A DNA stretch of 35,839 bases, taken from contig CAKTTR010000013.1 of assembly GCA_934615645.1 (NCBI GenBank), forward strand, positions 1 to 35,839, in the 5' to 3' direction. Position numbers and translations under genes: made by a program. Below are positions 10,346-18,577 of this stretch, one piece after another (the stretch's first letter is position 1; each line of letters starts with the position of its first letter). The DNA is from an uncultured Oscillospiraceae bacterium. Lineage in GTDB: Bacteria; Bacillota; Clostridia; Oscillospirales; Oscillospiraceae. Below the pieces are notes generated by a model. That model made no database searches. It worked only from the letters and a program-made list of their open reading frames with translations, and was not told the DNA's origin.

Positions 10346-11581
10346 ATGAAATATATCCTTTTGATCGGCGACGGCATGGCCGACAATCCCGTCCCCGAGT
10401 TGGGCGGAAAAACGCCCCTGCAGGCGGCAGACAAGCCGTTTTTAGACAGCCTTTGTGAAAAATCCCTGCTGGGCAGCGTCAGCAATGTTCCCGCCCAGCT
10501 GCCGCCGGGGAGCGACACGGCGATCCTCTCCATCTTCGGCTGCGACCCCAACCGGTACTTCACCGGCCGCAGCCCGCTGGAGGCCGCAGGCTGCGGCTTC
10601 ACCGTCGCGCCAGGCGAGATCAGCTACCGCTGCAATATGGTCGCCCTGTCCGACGGGGAGATGCCCTGGGGCGAACGCAAGATCCTCTCCCACAACGCCG
10701 GGAACATCGACGGCGAGAGCTCCATCGCCCTCATCACCCGGCTGCTGGCAGACCCAGAATTTAAGGCGGGCTGCGACGCCATCGGTCTGCGCATCGAGCC
10801 GACGGATTCCTTCCGGCATATCGCCGTGCAGCACGGCGGCTCGACGGCGGGGATGCTGGCCGCGCCGCCCCACGACCATCTGGGTGAGCCCATCGGTCCC
10901 CTGGTCATGCACGGCAGCGAAAATGCCGACGCTCTGCGGGCGCTGATGCAGCTGGCCACCCAAAAGCTGGATCATCACCCCATCAACGAGCAGCGCCGCG
11001 CAGACGGCAAGCTCCCGGCCAATGGCATCTGGTTCTGGGCCGAGGGCACCGCTGTACAGTTGCCAGACTTTGCCGCCTGCAACGGGCACACCGGCTCTGT
11101 CATCAGCGCTGTCCCGCTGGTCCACGGCATCGCGTCGCTGTGCGGCCTCAAGCCGGTCCATGTCCCCGGCGCCACCGGTGAGATCGACACGAACTACGCC
11201 GGGAAAGTCGCCGCAGCCATTGCCTGCCTGCAATCGGAGGACGATTTCCTGGCCATCCACATCGAGGCGCCGGACGAAGCCACCCACAATGGCCGCCTGG
11301 ACCATAAGCTCCTGGCCATTCACCAGCTGGACGAGCTGGTGACCAAGCCTGTCGTCACCTGGCTGCGGGAAAACAAGGTAGACTTCCGCCTGCTGGTCCT
11401 CTCAGACCACAAGACGCTGATGCGCACCCGGGGCCACGATGGCGACCCGGTCCCCTTCTTCCTCTACGACAGCACCGCCGAGCGCCCCTGCGGCCTGGCT
11501 TATACGGAGGAGAACGGCAAGGCCGGCCCGTACCTCCCCGCAGGCACCGCCCTGATGGACCTGCTCTTCGGCAAAGAATAA
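10346..11581 (+). CDS. ApgM-type phosphoglycerate mutase family protein; candidate homoserine kinase analogue
   Basis: 411 residues of the archaeal-type, cofactor-independent phosphoglycerate mutase family (alkaline-phosphatase superfamily, COG3635). Metal and nucleophile motifs are visible: LIGDGMADNP at the N-terminus, GSDTAILSIFGCDP (near residue 52) and VLSDHKTLMRTRGHDGDP (near residue 350). It follows thrC by 16 bases behind AGGGGG. Members of this family that cluster with threonine genes in genomes lacking thrB have been annotated as functional analogues of homoserine kinase. The position in a thrC operon favours that role here, but true phosphoglycerate mutase activity cannot be excluded from sequence. 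Confidence 0.85.
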   Translation: MKYILLIGDGMADNPVPELGGKTPLQAADKPFLDSLCEKSLLGSVSNVPAQLPPGSDTAILSIFGCDPNRYFTGRSPLEAAGCGFTVAPGEISYRCNMVALSDGEMPWGERKILSHNAGNIDGESSIALITRLLADPEFKAGCDAIGLRIEPTDSFRHIAVQHGGSTAGMLAAPPHDHLGEPIGPLVMHGSENADALRALMQLATQKLDHHPINEQRRADGKLPANGIWFWAEGTAVQLPDFAACNGHTGSVISAVPLVHGIASLCGLKPVHVPGATGEIDTNYAGKVAAAIACLQSEDDFLAIHIEAPDEATHNGRLDHKLLAIHQLDELVTKPVVTWLRENKVDFRLLVLSDHKTLMRTRGHDGDPVPFFLYDSTAERPCGLAYTEENGKAGPYLPAGTALMDLLFGKE

Positions 11582-11590
11582 CAAATGTTC

Positions 11591-11625
11591 AAAACGTGCG
11601 ATGCCCGGATGCATCGCACGTTTTT
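11591..11625. terminator. Strong terminator after the thrC operon
   Basis: A perfect 11-bp stem ACGTGCGATGC (11594-11604) / GCATCGCACGT (11611-11621) with a 6-base loop. It is followed by TTTTT (11621-11625) and preceded by AAAA, so it could also act in the other direction. Confidence 0.85.
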
Positions 11626-11671
11626 GAGACCGCCCGCTCCCACGGGCATAACAAGAAAGGAGCCCCTTCCC

Positions 11672-12511
11672 ATGGAATTTTGGAAAATGAACGGCGCAGG
11701 CAACGATTTCATCGTCATCGACAACCGCACCCTGCGCTACAGCCAGGAACAATTGGCAGCCCTTGCCCGGACTGTCTGCCACCGGCACCTGTCCATCGGC
11801 GCTGACGGCCTGATGGCCGTGGACACGCCCCAGGCAGGCGGCGATTACCGGATGCTGTTTTTTAACTCTGACGGCTCCGTCGGCGAGATGTGCGGCAATG
11901 GCGCCCGCTGCATCTGCCGCTACGGCTTCGAGACCGGCCTGGCCGGTGAGACCCAGCGGGTCGAGACAACGGCAGGCCTCGTCACTGGCCAGCGGATCGA
12001 CCGGCAGCAATACCGCATCCGCCTGAACGACCCGACGACCCTGACAATGGATTTCCCCCTGCAGGCATGCGGGAAGGAATACCGCGTGGCCTACGTCGAG
12101 CTGGGCGACCCGGGACTGCCCCACGCCGTCGTCGAAATGCCCGGCCTGCAGGCACTGTCCTTTGACGAGCTGCGCCCACTGGGCAAGGCCCTGCGCAGTC
12201 ACCCTGCCTTCCCCAAGGGCGCGAACGTGAATTTCTATGACCTGGTTGGCCCGGACCATCTGGTGGAAAAAACCTTTGAGCGAGGCGTGGAGGCCTTCAC
12301 CTACGCCTGCGGGACCGGCACCGGCAGCGTCGTCACAATTCTGACCCTCCAGGGCGCGGTCAGCGGCAAGCGTGTCCGGGTCGATGTCCCCGGCGGCACA
12401 CTGTACGTGGATATCGACCGCCAGGACTTCGCCATCCGCAACCTTTATCTGACCGGTCCGACGAACATCATCTGTCAAGGCAAAATCACCGACGAAACGC
12501 TCTCGCTCTAA
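11672..12511 (+). CDS. dapF: Diaminopimelate epimerase
   Basis: 279 residues. It interconverts LL- and meso-diaminopimelate for lysine and peptidoglycan. Both active-site cysteines are present, C74 in GEMCGNGARC and C213 in YACGTGTGS; the N-terminal MNGAGNDFIVID is typical. The start at 11672 is preferred because AAAGGAG (11656-11662) is correctly spaced; an upstream in-frame start at 11585 would run through the terminator hairpin. It is apparently monocistronic, with no clear intrinsic terminator before spo0A. Confidence 0.96.
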   Translation: MEFWKMNGAGNDFIVIDNRTLRYSQEQLAALARTVCHRHLSIGADGLMAVDTPQAGGDYRMLFFNSDGSVGEMCGNGARCICRYGFETGLAGETQRVETTAGLVTGQRIDRQQYRIRLNDPTTLTMDFPLQACGKEYRVAYVELGDPGLPHAVVEMPGLQALSFDELRPLGKALRSHPAFPKGANVNFYDLVGPDHLVEKTFERGVEAFTYACGTGTGSVVTILTLQGAVSGKRVRVDVPGGTLYVDIDRQDFAIRNLYLTGPTNIICQGKITDETLSL

Positions 12512-12604
12512 TGCCGCGTTCTGCACAGCTTTTCATCCTGTTTTGCATATTTTCTCGTCATATAATGCATTGTTTTGACATTCATTGATCATAATTTACA
12601 ATTA

Positions 12605-12623
12605 TGTCGATTCTTGTCGACAA
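12605..12623 (+). promoter_or_regulatory. Putative 0A boxes upstream of spo0A
   Basis: TGTCGAT (12605-12611) and the palindrome TTGTCGACAA (12614-12623), which holds a TGTCGAC on each strand, are one mismatch from the Spo0A box TGTCGAA. They lie about 30 bp upstream of the predicted -35, as expected for autoregulation. Confidence 0.55.
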
Positions 12624-12651
12624 ATTTATGTGCTTTTTCACCTCCGCTCTA

Positions 12652-12680
12652 TTGAAAATCAAAAAATTATGTGGTAGATT
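12652..12680 (+). promoter_or_regulatory. Predicted spo0A promoter
   Basis: TTGAAA (12652-12657), 17-bp spacer, TAGATT (12675-12680). Start expected near 12687, giving a leader of about 65 nt. A separate sigma-H promoter was looked for and not convincingly found. Confidence 0.55.
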
Positions 12681-12753
12681 AAACTTACCGAAGTGAATAA
12701 GAGAGAGATTCTACGGAAAATCAAAATTCTAGTTTCAGGAGTGGAGAACAAAG

Positions 12754-13542
12754 ATGGGAAAACAAATGAGCGTTTTGATTGCAGATAGCAGTGAAGAGTT
12801 TTGCGCGCAGCTAAAAGACAAATTGCAGGCCCTGGGGTATGCCGTCATGCCCACCGCCGCAGACGGGCAGCAGGCCGTGACCTGCATGGAGTCCCAGCGG
12901 CCTGACATTGTCATTTTAGATTTGATGCTGCCAAAGCTTGACGGGATCGCCGTCCTCAAGGCGGCCGCCAAGCTCCAGCCCCGCCCGGCGTGCCTGGTCA
13001 TGTCCGCCTTTGTGACAGACTATGTCGCCGCCACCGTCTCAAATCTGGGTGCCCGCTATTTTATGCTCAAGCCCTGCGACCTGCAGGCCATCGCGGACCG
13101 CATCAACGAGATCCGAGACAGCAGTGAGGAAACAAAGCCTACTGTCGCTGCCGTACAGCGAGCCAGTGATGTGAACATCGAGACCATGGTCACCTCGATC
13201 ATCCATGAAATCGGCGTCCCCGCCCATATCAAGGGCTACCAGTATCTGCGGGAGGCGATCATCATCGCCGTCAATGATATGGACGTCATCAATGCCATCA
13301 CAAAGGTCCTCTATCCCCAGGTGGCAAAGACATTCCAGACGACACCCTCCCGGGTCGAGCGGGCCATCCGTCACGCCATCGAAGTTGCCTGGGACCGGGG
13401 CGATTTGGAGACACTCCAGCGTTTCTTCGGTTACACCGTCTCCAACACAAAGGGCAAGCCCACAAATTCCGAATTCATTGCCCTGATCGCCGACCGTCTG
13501 CAGCTGAAATTAAAAAGCAGAGAGCACGCCCAGAATTTCTGA
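12754..13542 (+). CDS. spo0A: Stage 0 sporulation response regulator Spo0A
   Basis: 262 residues, the usual length. It is the phosphorylated transcription factor that commits the cell to sporulation. The N-terminal receiver has the phospho-acceptor D56 in VILDLMLPKLDG, the upstream acidic D11 and the conserved lysine in FMLKPCD. The C-terminal Spo0A domain (about residues 150-250) contains IHEIGVPAHIKGYQYLREAI and the recognition-helix region TTPSRVERAIRHAIEVAW. The receiver shows A10-D11 where many homologues have two acidic residues. Ribosome binding site GGAG is about 9 bases upstream. The stop is UGA followed by C, a weak termination context. Presence of spo0A and spoIID suggests a true sporulator. 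Confidence 0.96.
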   Translation: MGKQMSVLIADSSEEFCAQLKDKLQALGYAVMPTAADGQQAVTCMESQRPDIVILDLMLPKLDGIAVLKAAAKLQPRPACLVMSAFVTDYVAATVSNLGARYFMLKPCDLQAIADRINEIRDSSEETKPTVAAVQRASDVNIETMVTSIIHEIGVPAHIKGYQYLREAIIIAVNDMDVINAITKVLYPQVAKTFQTTPSRVERAIRHAIEVAWDRGDLETLQRFFGYTVSNTKGKPTNSEFIALIADRLQLKLKSREHAQNF

Positions 13543-13671
13543 CGATGCCCCCCCACACAAGGCACTACCGCTAGCATCGCCCCCCGCACAAACAGAGATC
13601 TCCCAAACCGCAAGCCCGCAAACAGCGCCCGCGCAAACAACAGCTTCACAAATTACAAACTGCAATCAAGC
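13543..13671 (+). other. C-rich, G-poor 3' region after spo0A
   Basis: By hand count this stretch has 54 C and 20 G in 129 bases, with imperfect repeats of CAAACAG. It could be an unstructured Rho-utilisation-like segment. The +1 frame relative to spo0A is open to a stop at about 13684 and would encode a Pro/Ala/Thr/Gln-rich tail. No independent start with a ribosome binding site was found. Confidence 0.3.
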
Positions 13672-13730
13672 AAACAAGCCTGATTGATCGCCCCAAATGG
13701 GTCCGATCAACCAGGTTTGTTTGTTATTTG
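13672..13730 (+). terminator. Terminator of spo0A
   Basis: A 19-bp stem (13672-13690 with 13704-13722, the only non-Watson-Crick positions being G-T pairs) with a 13-base loop and a T-rich 3' side. Confidence 0.8.
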
Positions 13731-13797
13731 TAGTATATTTACTATATTATATTTCTATAAAACTCTATTTCGTCTTAAAAACCATTCACAATTTCAC

Positions 13798-13806
13798 AGT
13801 TTACTC
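13798..13806 (+). promoter_or_regulatory. Nonamer shared with the tetR-deaminase gap (possible TetR half-site)
   Basis: AGTTTACTC occurs here, upstream of the molybdenum hydroxylase operon, and again at 22006-22014 in the tetR/deaminase intergenic region. This is a weak hint of one shared operator. Confidence 0.2.
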
Positions 13807-13900
13807 CTCGAATTATTAGTTAAATCACAGATTATATCGTCTATTTTAACAGTTTTTCAGTGGGCTATTTGTATTTAATGCAGAATCTAATTTTATATAT

Positions 13901-13928
13901 TTACAATTCATTTTTTATACTATATAAT
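13901..13928 (+). promoter_or_regulatory. Predicted promoter of the molybdenum hydroxylase operon
   Basis: TTACAA (13901-13906), 16-bp spacer, TATAAT (13923-13928), inside a very AT-rich 250-bp stretch between the spo0A terminator and the first Mo-subunit gene. No other feature was seen in that stretch apart from the nonamer at 13798. Confidence 0.5.
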
Positions 13929-13985
13929 AATTTTAGCAGCAACGCCACATCGTTTCCCTCCCATTTCCTGGAAAGGAGTACCGTC

Positions 13986-16268
13986 ATGTACATCGGCTGC
14001 AGTCCCACGCGCATCGACGCATTTGACAAGGTCACCGGCAGAGCACAATATACAGACGATCTCTGCCCGCGCAACGCCTTGGTGGCACGCGTCCTGCACG
14101 CTTCCATCGCCAATGGCACTGTGCTGGCTTTTGATCTTGCCGAGGCGCTGCAGGTCGAAGGCGTCGTAAAAATCGTCACCTGCTTTGATGTCCCAGACCG
14201 CCCCTTCGACACCGGCACCCACCCCTGGAGCAACGATCCAGCACTGCAAGGGATTGAAGACCGGCACTTGCTCAATCGCCGTGTCCGGTATTACGGCGAT
14301 GATATCGCCGCCGTGATCGCCACAGAGGAGAGCGCCGCGCGCAGAGCATTGTCCCTGATCCGGGTGCGGTATGAGACGCACCCGCCTGTCCTGGATGTTT
14401 TTTCCGCCATGGAGCCCGGTGCAACGCCGGTACACGCGCGCTTTCCAGATAATATCCTCGCGCACACCACGGAAGAACGCGGAAATTACCAGGCCGCCAT
14501 CTGCGCGCCAAATCTGACCGTCGTGGACAAATGGTATCGTACCGGGCAAGTCAAGCATTGCCAATTAGAGAGTACATCCACATTTGCCTACCAGGAAAAC
14601 GGCCACCTGGTCGTCTATTCTGCAACGCAAACGCCCCATTCGCTGCGGCGTGTTATCGGCCAGGCCCTGGGGATTCCCTGGGGCAGTGTACGCGTTATAA
14701 AGCCGTATGTTGGCGGCGGCTTTGGCAACAAGGAGGATGCGCTCTATGAACCGTTGGCAGCCTTTCTCTGCACCCAAGTGGCCGGGCAATGCGTCCGCCT
14801 CCGCCTGTCCCGGGAGGAGGATTTTCAAAACACCCGCGTGCGCCATCAGTTGATCTTCCATCTGGTCAGTCACATTCGACCCGACGGCTCCATCGCCGCC
14901 CGCAAAATGACAGCATACGCAAACAAAGGTGCATACTGCCATCATGGGCACGCGATCGCCAGCAAAGGCGCCAGCGCCTTCAAAATGATGTACCGTGCTG
15001 ATGCGACGGTAACAGATCTATATACCGTACTGACCAACACGCCCTGCGCCGGGGCAATGCGCGGCTACGGCGCTCCGCAGGCCACCTTCGCGATCGAAGC
15101 GCATACAGACGATATCTGCAGCGCCATCGGGATGGACCCGGTAGAATTTCGCCACCGCAACCAGATGGAGGTCGGATACAAAGAGCCCAGTGAGTGCCTG
15201 GAAAACTATTTTGATAGCCTGAATCAGTGCCTGCGCAAAGGCTGCGCGCTAACGGATTACCACAAAAAGCGCCGCAGCTTTCCCTCCCAACGCGGCGCAG
15301 TCCGCCGCGGCATCGGCGTGGCGAGTTTTTGGTACAACACCGGGGTCTGGCCCTTCCTGCTGGAGGCTTGTACCTGCCGGATGGTCTTGAATCAGGATGG
15401 CTCTGTGCAGCTGCAAATGCCAGAGGTGGAAATCGGCCAAGGGGCCGACACGGTCTTTACCCAAACCGCAGCACAGGTCCTGCAATTGCCGCTTACAGAG
15501 ATCCATATCGTTTCAGTCCAGGATACCGACAGCGTTGGCCTCGGCAGCGGCGCCTACGCCTCCCGGCAGACCTATATCGGCACCGCCGCCATTTACAATA
15601 CCGGGCAGCTTTTGATCGAACGCATTCTGGCCCATGCGGCGCAGATAAGCAAAAAAGCAGTGGAAACGCTCCGCTACCAAGCGGGCATGGTCTGCGATCT
15701 GCAAGGCCGGCCGCTGTATTCCATCCGCGAGATTGCGCTCCACAGCTACTACGATCTGCAACAGGTCCATGTGATCTGCGCCGAGAAAACGACCCAGATC
15801 AAGACCAACGCGCTAAGCCTCGGCTGCTGCTTTGCAGAAGTCGAAGTAGACATCGCCACAGGGCAAGTCAACGTGGTAGATATTCTGAATGTCCACGATT
15901 GCGGCCGCGTTGTGAATCCCGTTTTGGCCCAAGTGCAGGTCTATGGCGGCATCAGCATGGGGCTCGGTTGGGCGCTAGCAGAACAAATGCAGTTTGATGA
16001 AAAGACCGGCCGCCTGCATCAGGACAATTTGCTGGATTACAAACTGCCGACCGCCATGGATCATCCCCCGAAAATCCGGGCTGCGTTTATCGAAAACCCG
16101 GAGCCGACGAATCCCTTTGGGGTAAAATCTCTGGGAGAACCGCCGGTCGTTCCCGTCGCCCCGGCGATCCGAAATGCGATCCTCCATGCGACAGGCGTCG
16201 CCTTTGATGCGCTCCCCATGACTGGGCAGACCTGCCTGACCAGATTCCGAAAGGAGGGGCTTTTATGA
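13986..16268 (+). CDS. Xanthine dehydrogenase family protein, molybdenum-binding subunit (copy 1)
   Basis: 760 residues, XdhA-like (E. coli nomenclature). It is the catalytic large subunit of a three-component molybdenum hydroxylase. The N-terminal aldehyde-oxidase a/b hammerhead starts RIDAFDKVTGRAQYTDD. Mo-cofactor and active-site motifs follow: GGGFGNKED with E250 at the position of bovine Glu802, AMRGYGAPQ (Arg880 equivalent), EIGQGADT, and SLGEPPVVPVAP with catalytic E718. The start at 13986 follows AAAGGAG (13972-13978); the longer frame lacks a ribosome binding site. Its stop overlaps the next gene by ATGA. It is roughly half identical by eye to copy 2. A purine substrate is inferred from the neighbours; another N-heterocycle is possible. 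Confidence 0.9.
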   Translation: MYIGCSPTRIDAFDKVTGRAQYTDDLCPRNALVARVLHASIANGTVLAFDLAEALQVEGVVKIVTCFDVPDRPFDTGTHPWSNDPALQGIEDRHLLNRRVRYYGDDIAAVIATEESAARRALSLIRVRYETHPPVLDVFSAMEPGATPVHARFPDNILAHTTEERGNYQAAICAPNLTVVDKWYRTGQVKHCQLESTSTFAYQENGHLVVYSATQTPHSLRRVIGQALGIPWGSVRVIKPYVGGGFGNKEDALYEPLAAFLCTQVAGQCVRLRLSREEDFQNTRVRHQLIFHLVSHIRPDGSIAARKMTAYANKGAYCHHGHAIASKGASAFKMMYRADATVTDLYTVLTNTPCAGAMRGYGAPQATFAIEAHTDDICSAIGMDPVEFRHRNQMEVGYKEPSECLENYFDSLNQCLRKGCALTDYHKKRRSFPSQRGAVRRGIGVASFWYNTGVWPFLLEACTCRMVLNQDGSVQLQMPEVEIGQGADTVFTQTAAQVLQLPLTEIHIVSVQDTDSVGLGSGAYASRQTYIGTAAIYNTGQLLIERILAHAAQISKKAVETLRYQAGMVCDLQGRPLYSIREIALHSYYDLQQVHVICAEKTTQIKTNALSLGCCFAEVEVDIATGQVNVVDILNVHDCGRVVNPVLAQVQVYGGISMGLGWALAEQMQFDEKTGRLHQDNLLDYKLPTAMDHPPKIRAAFIENPEPTNPFGVKSLGEPPVVPVAPAIRNAILHATGVAFDALPMTGQTCLTRFRKEGLL

Positions 16269-18577
16269 AGAAGCAAAGCTCCCCCATCGGGCAAAGCGTC
16301 CCACGGGTGGACGCTTACGACAAAGTGACTGGGCGTGCAAAATTTACCGCGGACCGCTTCCCCAAAAACTGCTTGGTCGCTAAGGTCCTCCATGCAACGA
16401 TCGCCAACGGCCTGGTCAAGCAGATCGACACCGCAAAAGCCAGCGCGCTGCCCGGTGTCGTAAAAATCGTCACCTGCTTTGATGTGCCGGACCTCCCCTT
16501 TGCGACCTCCGGCAACCCTTGGACGTTGGACCCCGCCTGGCAGGATATCGCGGATCGCAAGCTTTTAAACCAGCGTGTCCGCTACTATGGCGATGATATT
16601 GCCGCCGTTGTGGCGATAGACGAAGCCACGGCCCGGCAAGCGCTCCGCTTGATTCAAGTGGAATACGACGAATACCCCGCCGTCTTTACGCCGCAGGAGG
16701 CTATGCAGCCCGGCGCAGTCCCCGTGCATACCGAATGTCCGGATAATGTTCTGGGCAGCAACCGCCGCGCAAACGGGGATTACGACGCGGCGATCCAGGA
16801 GCCCGGCCTGATCTGTATCGACAAATGGTACCACGTGCCGCCGGTCAAGCACTGTCACATGGAGAACCCCGTCTCTTACGCCTATATGGCGCATCAGAAG
16901 ATCGTCGTCGTCGCCAGCACGCAGATGGCCCACGTGCTGCGGCGGGTCATCGCGCAGGCGCTTGGCCTTCCCTGGGGGCAGGTCCAGGTGATCAAGCCCT
17001 GGGTCGGCGGCGGCTTTGGCAATAAGGACGACGCTCTGTACGAACCATTGAACGCTTATCTTTGTACCCAAGTCGGCGGCCGATGTGTCCGGCTGGAATT
17101 GACCCGTGAGGAGGACTTCTGCAGCACGCGCACCAGACATAGCCTTTCCTTCCATCTCGTCACGCATGTACGCCGGGACGGGACCATGGCTGCCCGCAAG
17201 CTAGAGAGTCTCTCCAACCAAGGCGCCTACGCGTCTCACGGCCACGCCATCGCCTCCAAAGGGCTGCTGGATTTTTCTATGCTGTATCGTTCCGACGCGT
17301 ATACCTGTACCGCCCGCACCGTCTATACCAACACGCCCTGCGCCGGGGCGATGCGCGGTTACGGCATTCCGCAGATCACCTTTGCCCTGGAAGCCCATAT
17401 AGACGATGTCGCCGCTTCGATCCAGATGGACCCGGTCATGTTTCGCCGAAAAAACATGATGGCCGTCGGCGCTGCCTCGGATGATGGTGCGCTTGTCAAT
17501 CACTTTGACAGTCTCAACCAGTGTCTGGACAAAGCGCAGGCCTATCTGCACCAGCGGCGGCTTGCCCGGCAGGCGTCGGCATTCCCGCCTTCTGTCCGGA
17601 CCGGTACCGGCTGCGCGATTTTCTGGTATAAGACCGGCGTTTGGCCGATCTGCCTGGAGTCTGTCACGATCCGTCTGCTGCTAAATCAGGACGGCACCTT
17701 TCTGATGCATATGGCAGAGTGTGAGATCGGCCAGGGCGCAGATACAGCATTTACCCAAATGGCAGCCAGCCGGCTGCAGGTGCCTTTGGCGCAGGTCCGC
17801 TATGTGTCAATCCAAGATACGGAGGTCACCCCGTTCGGTACCGGCGCTTACGCTTCGCGGCAAACGTATGTCTGCGGGAAGGCCATCGCCGCTGCAGCGG
17901 ACCAGATGATCGGCAAGATTCTGGAGCGCGCCGCAGAAATGACTGGCCTGGACGTACAAGCCCTGGTGTATCAAGAAGGGGCAGTCTATTCCAAGACAGA
18001 CCCGGCGCCGCTTTTACATTTGGGCGAGCTGGCAATGGACGCCTGCTACAGCATGGAACACGCGGCGCAGCTGATCGTAGAGATCACCGAACGCTGCGAT
18101 TCCAACGCGCTTAGCCTCGGCTGCTGCTTTGCAGAGGTCGCCGTAGACAGCCGCCTGGGCACGATACAGGTTTTGGATATTGTAAATGCCCACGATTGCG
18201 GCACGTTGATCAACCCGCAGTTGGCCGCGGCACAAGTGCATGGCGGGGTCAGCATGGGACTGGGCTACGGTTTGGCAGAACAGCTCCTGCTGGACCAAAC
18301 CACCGGCCGGATGCTAAACGATAATCTGCTGGACTATAAGCTGCTGACCGCCATGGACCACCCAGATCGAATCGGGGCCGTGTTTATAGAAAATGCAGAA
18401 CCCACCAGTCCCTTCGGGACCAAAGCGCTGGGCGAACCGCCCGTTGTCCCCGTTGCACCAGCGATCCGCAACGCCGTACTTGCCGCGACAGGCGCCGCCA
18501 TAGACACGCTCCCGCTGCATCCTGCCGCCTGTCTGGCCGCAATGCACACCGCCCATTTCGCAGGAGGTGATACGTGA
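16265..18577 (+). CDS. Xanthine dehydrogenase family protein, molybdenum-binding subunit (copy 2)
   Basis: 770 residues, paralogue of the preceding gene. The same motif series is present: hammerhead start RVDAYDKVTGRAKFTAD, GGGFGNKDD, AMRGYGIPQ, EIGQGADT and ALGEPPVVPVAP. At the Glu802-equivalent position it has D255 rather than Glu, and RGYGIPQ replaces RGYGAPQ, so the substrate pocket probably differs from copy 1. ATG overlaps the stop of copy 1 (ATGA) behind AAAGGAGG. It ends where the FAD subunit begins (TGATG). Both large subunits presumably compete for, or share, the single FAD and Fe-S subunits encoded next; that is inference. Confidence 0.9.
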   Translation: MKKQSSPIGQSVPRVDAYDKVTGRAKFTADRFPKNCLVAKVLHATIANGLVKQIDTAKASALPGVVKIVTCFDVPDLPFATSGNPWTLDPAWQDIADRKLLNQRVRYYGDDIAAVVAIDEATARQALRLIQVEYDEYPAVFTPQEAMQPGAVPVHTECPDNVLGSNRRANGDYDAAIQEPGLICIDKWYHVPPVKHCHMENPVSYAYMAHQKIVVVASTQMAHVLRRVIAQALGLPWGQVQVIKPWVGGGFGNKDDALYEPLNAYLCTQVGGRCVRLELTREEDFCSTRTRHSLSFHLVTHVRRDGTMAARKLESLSNQGAYASHGHAIASKGLLDFSMLYRSDAYTCTARTVYTNTPCAGAMRGYGIPQITFALEAHIDDVAASIQMDPVMFRRKNMMAVGAASDDGALVNHFDSLNQCLDKAQAYLHQRRLARQASAFPPSVRTGTGCAIFWYKTGVWPICLESVTIRLLLNQDGTFLMHMAECEIGQGADTAFTQMAASRLQVPLAQVRYVSIQDTEVTPFGTGAYASRQTYVCGKAIAAAADQMIGKILERAAEMTGLDVQALVYQEGAVYSKTDPAPLLHLGELAMDACYSMEHAAQLIVEITERCDSNALSLGCCFAEVAVDSRLGTIQVLDIVNAHDCGTLINPQLAAAQVHGGVSMGLGYGLAEQLLLDQTTGRMLNDNLLDYKLLTAMDHPDRIGAVFIENAEPTSPFGTKALGEPPVVPVAPAIRNAVLAATGAAIDTLPLHPAACLAAMHTAHFAGGDT

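Noticed and set aside
11585..11671. Longer N-terminus for dapF
   Set aside because: It would translate through the thrC-operon terminator hairpin; the start at 11672 has a ribosome binding site and the family N-terminus.
13860..13985. 42-residue N-terminal extension of the first molybdenum subunit
   Set aside because: The segment is AT-rich, includes the predicted promoter, and lacks a ribosome binding site; the start at 13986 has AAAGGAG.
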